Shown here piece after piece: positions 33,596 through 37,817 of a stretch of 37,817 bases of DNA (the stretch's first letter is position 1; each line of letters starts with the position of its first letter). The stretch comes from an uncultured Bacteroidota bacterium (GTDB taxonomy: Bacteria; Bacteroidota; Bacteroidia; Flavobacteriales; Flavobacteriaceae): the NCBI GenBank assembly GCA_902590705.1, contig CACIXU010000017.1, positions 1-37,817 of the forward strand. Direction: 5' to 3'. The notes under the pieces were generated by a model. The model was not told the DNA's origin, made no database searches, and saw only the letters and a program-made list of their open reading frames with translations. The position numbers and the translations under genes are program-made.

Positions 33596-34366
33596 TTAAT
33601 TACAGTTGATTTGTAGGTTATCATAAGCTAAATGAACATTTTTGGGAAGCTTTTTGGATACTTCATCATGAAATCCTAAAAGATGACTTATATGGGTGAA
33701 ATAGGCTTTCTTGGGCTTTAGTTCTTCAACCAAACTCAATGCTTCTTCCAGGTTAAGATGCGTTGGATGAGATTCAATCCTAAGTGCATTAAGCACCAAG
33801 ACTTCAGAATTCTTAACTTTCTCCATCTGATCAGCATTAATGTATTTAACGTCAGTTAGGTAAGAAAATCCCCCTATACGATACCCCATAACTGAGAGGC
33901 TATTGTGCATCACCTCAACAGGCGTAACTATTTGATTACCAATACTAAAGTTGTTATTTTTAGAAATTATTTGAACTTTTACAGTGGGGGCTCCAGGATA
34001 TTTGTTTTGACTATTTAAAATATATCCAAAACGATGATTTAAATTTTCTACAACTCGCTGGGTACCATAAATAGGAATATCCCCTTGGCGAAAAAAATAA
34101 GGGCGAATATCATCTAATCCAGAAGTATGATCAGCATGTTCGTGTGTAAACATAATACCATCTATATGCCTACAATTATTTTTCAACATTTGCTGCCTAA
34201 AGTCTGGACCGCAATCAATTATATAATTATAATTTTTCCATTGCAACAAAACGGAAGACCTAAGTCTTTTGTCTTTTAGGTTTTGACTCAGACAAACAGG
34301 ATGTCGACTCCCAATTATTGGTATTCCTTGAGAGGTTCCAGTTCCAAGAAAAGTTATTTTAAACAT
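33596..34366 (-). CDS. MBL-fold metal-dependent hydrolase, PhnP/RNase Z-like
   Basis: This 256-aa cytoplasmic protein opens FLGTGTSQGIP, typical of the PhnP-like branch, and has the di-metal motif THEHADH (H75, H77, D79, H80). A conserved cysteine lies in HPVCLS (about 22-25) and late histidines in YFTHISHLLGFH. Relatives are phosphodiesterases acting on cyclic phosphodiesters, cyclic nucleotides or lipoyl/octanoyl derivatives; the substrate here cannot be assigned. It has its own -7 element and is the first of a two-gene operon. Confidence 0.87.
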   Translation of the reverse strand: MFKITFLGTGTSQGIPIIGSRHPVCLSQNLKDKRLRSSVLLQWKNYNYIIDCGPDFRQQMLKNNCRHIDGIMFTHEHADHTSGLDDIRPYFFRQGDIPIYGTQRVVENLNHRFGYILNSQNKYPGAPTVKVQIISKNNNFSIGNQIVTPVEVMHNSLSVMGYRIGGFSYLTDVKYINADQMEKVKNSEVLVLNALRIESHPTHLNLEEALSLVEELKPKKAYFTHISHLLGFHDEVSKKLPKNVHLAYDNLQINCN

Positions 34367-34382
34367 AGTGCATATTCAAATG

Positions 34383-34410
34383 CAAATATATATTGAGAAA
34401 TAAAAACAAA
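34383..34410 (-). promoter_or_regulatory. MBL-fold hydrolase promoter
   Basis: On the minus strand TTTG (34410-34407) is followed after 16 nt by TATATTTG (34390-34383), a perfect -7 match with a slightly short spacer. It lies 16 bp before the ATG at 34366. Confidence 0.5.
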
Positions 34411-34439
34411 CTTTGTAATTTTAGGAAATATATCAAAAT

Positions 34440-35891
34440 ATGGCGATCATACTTCCTGGAGACAAAGAATTTGAAAAGAGACCATCAACTGAAAGGAAAG
34501 CTTTAAAAATCAATCTAAATGATGGAGTTTACGGCACATTTGCTGAGATTGGCGCTGGTCAAGAGGTAGCAAGGCACTTTTTTAGAGTAGGCGGTGCTTC
34601 TGGTACAATTGCTAAAACAATCAGCGCATATGATAAAAACTTTAGTGATACTATCTATGGTGAGGAAGACGATAAGCGTTATGTCACTGAAAAGCGATTA
34701 CATAAAATGTTGAGTCGGGAAATTATGCTATTAGAGAGCCGAATTCCCAAAAAGATTCATCCTAATAAAATGTTTTTTGCATATGCAAATACTGTAGCTA
34801 CGATTGACTTTGCTAAAAAATTTAAAGGTCACGGGTGGATGGGTATTCGATATCAACCAGCTCCAGAACAACCATATAATGAAATTATGCTTCATGTTAG
34901 ATTTCATCAAACAGAGGCAAGACTTCAACAAGAAGCTATTGGAATTATGGGAGTAAACCTTGTTCACGGTGCCTTTTACAGTCATGACGAGCCTAAAAAG
35001 CTACTGAAATACCTATACGACCATATTGACAGATCTGCCATTGAAATTGACACGATTAATTTTTCTGGCCCCTTATTTGAGGGAATTGACAATCGTATTC
35101 TCAGTTTACAGTTAGTTAAAAATGGGATGACTGAGGCGGTAATGTTCAATCCTCAAGGCAATAATGTTTTACCAGCAAGAGCTTTATACAAGAAAAACAT
35201 CTTGGTGTTGAGAGGTAGTTTTAGACCTGTTACCAAAGTAAATATTGATATGTTCGAAAAATCGTTTGATATTTTTATAAAGGAGCAGCAAGTCAAAGAA
35301 AAAAATACGGAAGTTATATTTGAAATAACGCTTTCCAACCTTACCGCTCAGGGTGAAATTGATGAAAGTGATTTTATGGACCGCGCTAAACTTCTCGGCT
35401 CACTGGGCCATACAGTCATGATCTCTGATTTCAAAGAGTATTACCGAATGGTCGATTATCTGTCAAAATACACCAAAGAACAATTGGGACTCGCAATGGG
35501 TGTCAGTAATTTTGTGGAAATCTTTGATGAGCATTATTATGAGGATATTGATGGAGGAATTTTAGAAGCTTTTGGTAAAATGTTCCACAATAACCTCAAG
35601 GTTTATCTTTATCCGATGAAGGATTTGGAAACTGGGCAAATCGTCACATCAAATAATCTCAAACTTCATCCTCGTATGAAGGATTTTTATAAATTTTTCA
35701 AATATAACGGTAAAATTGTTGATATTTTTGAATATGAAAATGAATACCTATCCATTTTTTCCAGGGAGATCCTAAACAAAATAAGAAATGGCAATGAAGA
35801 CTGGATGGATCAACTTCCAGTTGGAGTAGCTGAAAATATTATGAAAAATAATATGTTTGGCTGGAAAAGCAAGAAGATGAAAATCGATTAA
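34440..35891 (+). CDS. Large conserved protein of unknown function (483 aa)
   Basis: The protein is cytoplasmic by composition, with no signal peptide or membrane helix. Its opening (NLNDGVYGTFAEIGAGQEVA, HFFRVGGASGTIAKTISAYD) and later PQGNNVLPARALYKK and LRGSFRPVT are glycine- and charge-rich segments of the kind kept under strong constraint. I recall very similar proteins across Flavobacteriia, sometimes carrying names such as TonB-dependent receptor or nicotinate-nucleotide adenylyltransferase. Neither fits: there is no beta-barrel or plug and no HxGH nucleotidyltransferase motif. It stands alone between the divergent MBL-fold gene and convergent bcp. Function unknown. Confidence 0.8.
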   Translation: MAIILPGDKEFEKRPSTERKALKINLNDGVYGTFAEIGAGQEVARHFFRVGGASGTIAKTISAYDKNFSDTIYGEEDDKRYVTEKRLHKMLSREIMLLESRIPKKIHPNKMFFAYANTVATIDFAKKFKGHGWMGIRYQPAPEQPYNEIMLHVRFHQTEARLQQEAIGIMGVNLVHGAFYSHDEPKKLLKYLYDHIDRSAIEIDTINFSGPLFEGIDNRILSLQLVKNGMTEAVMFNPQGNNVLPARALYKKNILVLRGSFRPVTKVNIDMFEKSFDIFIKEQQVKEKNTEVIFEITLSNLTAQGEIDESDFMDRAKLLGSLGHTVMISDFKEYYRMVDYLSKYTKEQLGLAMGVSNFVEIFDEHYYEDIDGGILEAFGKMFHNNLKVYLYPMKDLETGQIVTSNNLKLHPRMKDFYKFFKYNGKIVDIFEYENEYLSIFSREILNKIRNGNEDWMDQLPVGVAENIMKNNMFGWKSKKMKID

Positions 35892-35900
35892 TAAATACTA

Positions 35901-36359
35901 CTATAGAACCGTGAGTATCTGAGCAGCATGGTCCTTCGTTTTGACTTTACTTATTACGTGCTCAACAACACATTCTTGATTAATGATAAAAGTAATTCTA
36001 TGAATTCCATCATATTCCCGTCCTTGAAATTTTTTAGGTCCCCATACACCAAAGGCATTAATAACTACTTTATTCTCATCAGCTAATAAGGTGAAAGGTA
36101 ATTCATTTTTTTTCGCGAAGTTACTTTGCTTTTTTTGATTATCAGCACTTACACCAATCAATTGAAAACCTGCAAATTGTAGCTCTTTGTAATGATCTCT
36201 TAAATTACAGGCTTCGGCAGTACATCCAGGTGTATTGGCTCTAGGGTAAAAGAATATAATAGTTTTTTTGCCTTTCAAGAGGCTTAGATTAATTGCATTA
36301 CCATTTTGGTCAACTGTTGAAAATTCTGGAACCTTGTCTCCTACCTTTAATGTATCCAT
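35901..36359 (-). CDS. bcp: Thioredoxin-dependent peroxiredoxin, BCP/PrxQ type
   Basis: This 152-aa peroxiredoxin reduces hydrogen peroxide and organic hydroperoxides with thioredoxin as donor. The motif PRANTPGCTAEACNLRD places the peroxidatic cysteine at C46 and the resolving cysteine five residues on at C51, as in the atypical two-cysteine PrxQ group. There is no signal peptide. It is divergent from nth across 44 bp. Confidence 0.95.
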   Translation of the reverse strand: MDTLKVGDKVPEFSTVDQNGNAINLSLLKGKKTIIFFYPRANTPGCTAEACNLRDHYKELQFAGFQLIGVSADNQKKQSNFAKKNELPFTLLADENKVVINAFGVWGPKKFQGREYDGIHRITFIINQECVVEHVISKVKTKDHAAQILTVL

Positions 36360-36403
36360 GTTATTATTTTTTTATTTTACCTTCGAAATAACAAAAAATA
36401 CAT

Positions 36404-37060
36404 ATGACAAAAAAGGAAAAGGTAGTGTTTGTAATTAATGAATTAAAGAAGCTGTATCCTAAAATACCAATTCCTTTAGAACATAGTGATCCTTACACTC
36501 TATTAATTGCTGTTTTGATGTCTGCACAAAGTACCGATGTTCGTGTTAATAAAATTACTCCTTTATTGTTTAAAAGAGCCAATAATCCTTACGATATGAT
36601 TAAACTAAGTGAAAATGAAATTAGAGAAATAATCAAGCCTGTAGGGCTTTCTCCAATGAAATCAAAAGGAATTTATGAATTGTCCCATATTTTAATAAAT
36701 AAATTCAATGGGGAAGTCCCAAAAAGCTTTGAAGAACTAGAGAAACTTCCAGCAGTTGGTCACAAAACAGCTAGCGTAGTTATGTCTCAAGCATTTGGTA
36801 TTCCTGCTTTTCCAGTTGACACCCATATTCATCGACTGATGTACCGGTGGGGATTTAGCAATGGTAAAAACGTAGTCCAGACAGAAAAAGATGCCAAGCG
36901 GATCTTTCCTAGAGCATTATGGAATGATCTACACCTTCAGATTATTTGGTATGGACGAGAATATAGTCCAGCCAGAGGATGGAATCTAGAAAAGGATAAA
37001 ATAACTAAAACTATAGGTAGAAAAAGTGTAATCCAGAAGTATTTCAAAGCAAAGGGTTAA
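36404..37060 (+). CDS. nth: Endonuclease III, cysteine-free variant
   Basis: This 218-aa HhH-GPD DNA glycosylase/AP lyase removes oxidised pyrimidines. The catalytic lysine K121 in LPAVGHKTAS and D139 in PVDTHIHR are present, as is LMSAQSTD (38-45) at the start of the fold. The C-terminal CX6CX2CX5C motif that holds the 4Fe-4S cluster in Escherichia coli Nth is absent; that region reads WYGREYSPARGWNLEKDK and the whole protein has no cysteine. I recall the same ending in other Flavobacteriia, so it is probably a lineage trait, not damage. Its stop overlaps the stop of the next, convergent small gene. Confidence 0.92.
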   Translation: MTKKEKVVFVINELKKLYPKIPIPLEHSDPYTLLIAVLMSAQSTDVRVNKITPLLFKRANNPYDMIKLSENEIREIIKPVGLSPMKSKGIYELSHILINKFNGEVPKSFEELEKLPAVGHKTASVVMSQAFGIPAFPVDTHIHRLMYRWGFSNGKNVVQTEKDAKRIFPRALWNDLHLQIIWYGREYSPARGWNLEKDKITKTIGRKSVIQKYFKAKG

Positions 37061-37194
37061 ACTTGCTTTTCAATCTCATCATGCTGCTCCTTGGTAATGG
37101 AATAGTACTTTGAAAATGCCAATATACGCTGAATTACAATAGACCTTGGTTGTTTTTGAGAAATAGATTTTTTTTTAAAGTAATTTTGCACCAT
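37057..37194 (-). CDS. Small conserved-type protein (45 aa) downstream of the sigma factor
   Basis: A 45-codon frame on the minus strand reads MVQNYFKKKSISQKQPRSIV and continues IQRILAFSKYYSI, ending in EIEKQV. It fills the gap between the ECF sigma gene (44 bp upstream) and nth, whose stop overlaps its own by 3 bp. The pattern of a basic, Gln/Lys-rich start followed by I.ILAFSK resembles short proteins that I recall after this sigma factor in other Flavobacteriia. It has no membrane helix. Function is unknown. Confidence 0.65.
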   Translation of the reverse strand: MVQNYFKKKSISQKQPRSIVIQRILAFSKYYSITKEQHDEIEKQV

Positions 37195-37238
37195 AGAATT
37201 GCTTTTACCTTATAACGTAAAAATTCTAAAAAAATTAT

Positions 37239-37817
37239 TTATTGTGCTAAAAGAATCTGATTATCTATCACCATTTTTCTTAAATTGATGATAGCATAGC
37301 GCATCCTTCCTAGAGCTGTATTAATACTTACCCCAGTAGCCTCAGCAATCTCCTTAAAACTCATGTCTCGGTAAATACGCATATTTAGTACCTCTTTTTG
37401 ATCTAAAGGAAGTTCTAATATTAATTTTTGAATATCATTTACAATTTGTTTGTTAATTAGGGTATTTTCTGCATTGGGTGAATCATCCTTAATAAACTGA
37501 AAAATGTCATAATCTTCATTGCTCGCCTCAAACTTTGGCATTCTATTTGTTTTTCTAAAAAAGTCAATAATTAAATTATGCGAAATGCGCATTACCCAAG
37601 ACAAAAATTTACCCTCTTCATTGTAGGAGCCATTTTTGAGAGTTTTAATTACTTTGATAAAGGTTTCTTGAAAAACATCTTCTGCAACTTCACGATCAAG
37701 AACTTTTGAGAAAATGAAATTATAAATTTTCGACTTATATTTATAAATCAATGTTTCTAGAGATTTTTCATCTCCATTGATATAGTTTTTAATAAGATTA
37801 GCATCAGTGGAATAAGA
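37239..37817 (-). CDS. ECF-type RNA polymerase sigma factor, 5' end beyond window
   Basis: At least 192 aa are encoded and the reading frame stays open to the window edge. The first 22 visible codons (SYSTDANLIKNYINGDEKSL and on) match the usual start of such factors, so the ATG lies beyond 37817. A TTG at 37751 could serve as a start only if region 2.1 were cut. Sigma region 2 covers the AEDVFQETFIKV segment and sigma region 4 the LPLDQKEVLNMRIYRDMSFKEIAEATGVS helix-turn-helix region. No anti-sigma gene follows; the next gene is the 45-aa small protein. Confidence 0.9.
   Translation of the reverse strand, partial: SYSTDANLIKNYINGDEKSLETLIYKYKSKIYNFIFSKVLDREVAEDVFQETFIKVIKTLKNGSYNEEGKFLSWVMRISHNLIIDFFRKTNRMPKFEASNEDYDIFQFIKDDSPNAENTLINKQIVNDIQKLILELPLDQKEVLNMRIYRDMSFKEIAEATGVSINTALGRMRYAIINLRKMVIDNQILLAQ

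Noticed and set aside
34440-35891. TonB-dependent receptor or nicotinate-nucleotide adenylyltransferase call
   Set aside because: There is no signal peptide, plug or beta-barrel pattern and no HxGH nucleotidyltransferase motif.
1-37817. tRNA, rRNA, CRISPR arrays, insertion sequences, prophage or defence islands
   Set aside because: None was recognised on reading; almost all the sequence is explained by housekeeping genes with uniform composition.

Overview
The window looks like core chromosome of a marine-type member of the Flavobacteriia (phylum Bacteroidota). The evidence is strong A+T bias, several TANNTTTG -7 promoter elements, few obvious Shine-Dalgarno sequences, an LpxC-FabZ fusion, a PorX (type IX secretion) regulator, and several small protein families that I know mainly from Flavobacteriia. 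The DNA is densely packed. Genes commonly overlap by 1-4 bp, some convergent pairs share stop-codon bases, and no gap exceeds about 265 bp. I saw no tRNA, rRNA, CRISPR array, insertion sequence, phage gene or other sign of horizontal transfer. Both ends cut genes: hisB on the left and an ECF sigma factor on the right.

Layout. (1) 1-3396, minus: the start of a histidine operon, hisG-hisD-hisC-hisB, preceded by a leader. The leader has a -7 promoter element, a 17-codon reading frame containing His-Thr-His, and a perfect 13-bp terminator hairpin; I read it as a translation-coupled attenuator. (2) 3397-9701, minus: one long tight run, lpxD - lpxC/fabZ - lpxA - efp - sucD - fabG - prohibitin-like gene, joining lipid A synthesis, fatty-acid synthesis, translation and the TCA cycle. 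(3) 9919-13367, plus: porX, tsaE, a small membrane protein and aroB. (4) 13364-17620, minus: a cytoplasmic-type M14 carboxypeptidase, an Lrp/AsnC regulator with an 18-bp palindrome just before its start, and PEP carboxylase. (5) 17884-18658, plus: an XRE regulator and a small lipoprotein. (6) 18796-23241, minus: parE-parC (topoisomerase IV). (7) 23446-25452: a Dabb protein (plus), then ferredoxin-ychF (minus). (8) 25515-29036, plus: acyl-CoA reductase, serC, serA and a small membrane protein (serine synthesis). (9) 29075-33109: msrA (minus), then a LolD-like ATPase, a TIGR02757 protein, a dihydroorotase homologue and a serine hydrolase (plus). (10) 33099-37817: a metallo-beta-lactamase-fold hydrolase with a small membrane protein, a 483-aa conserved unknown, bcp, nth, a 45-aa small protein and an ECF sigma factor.

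The window holds no obvious new defence or mobile system. The points most worth a second look are: the his leader, where an antiterminator helix can be drawn that competes with the terminator; the dihydroorotase homologue, which has lost four of six expected active-site positions; a cysteine-free endonuclease III that cannot carry the usual 4Fe-4S cluster; crossed divergent promoters between ferredoxin and acyl-CoA reductase; the operator-like palindrome before the Lrp gene; and a set of TGTAAAC repeats around the XRE/peptidase promoters. Family and pathway statements come from general knowledge. Promoter, terminator and operator calls are readings of the sequence by eye.
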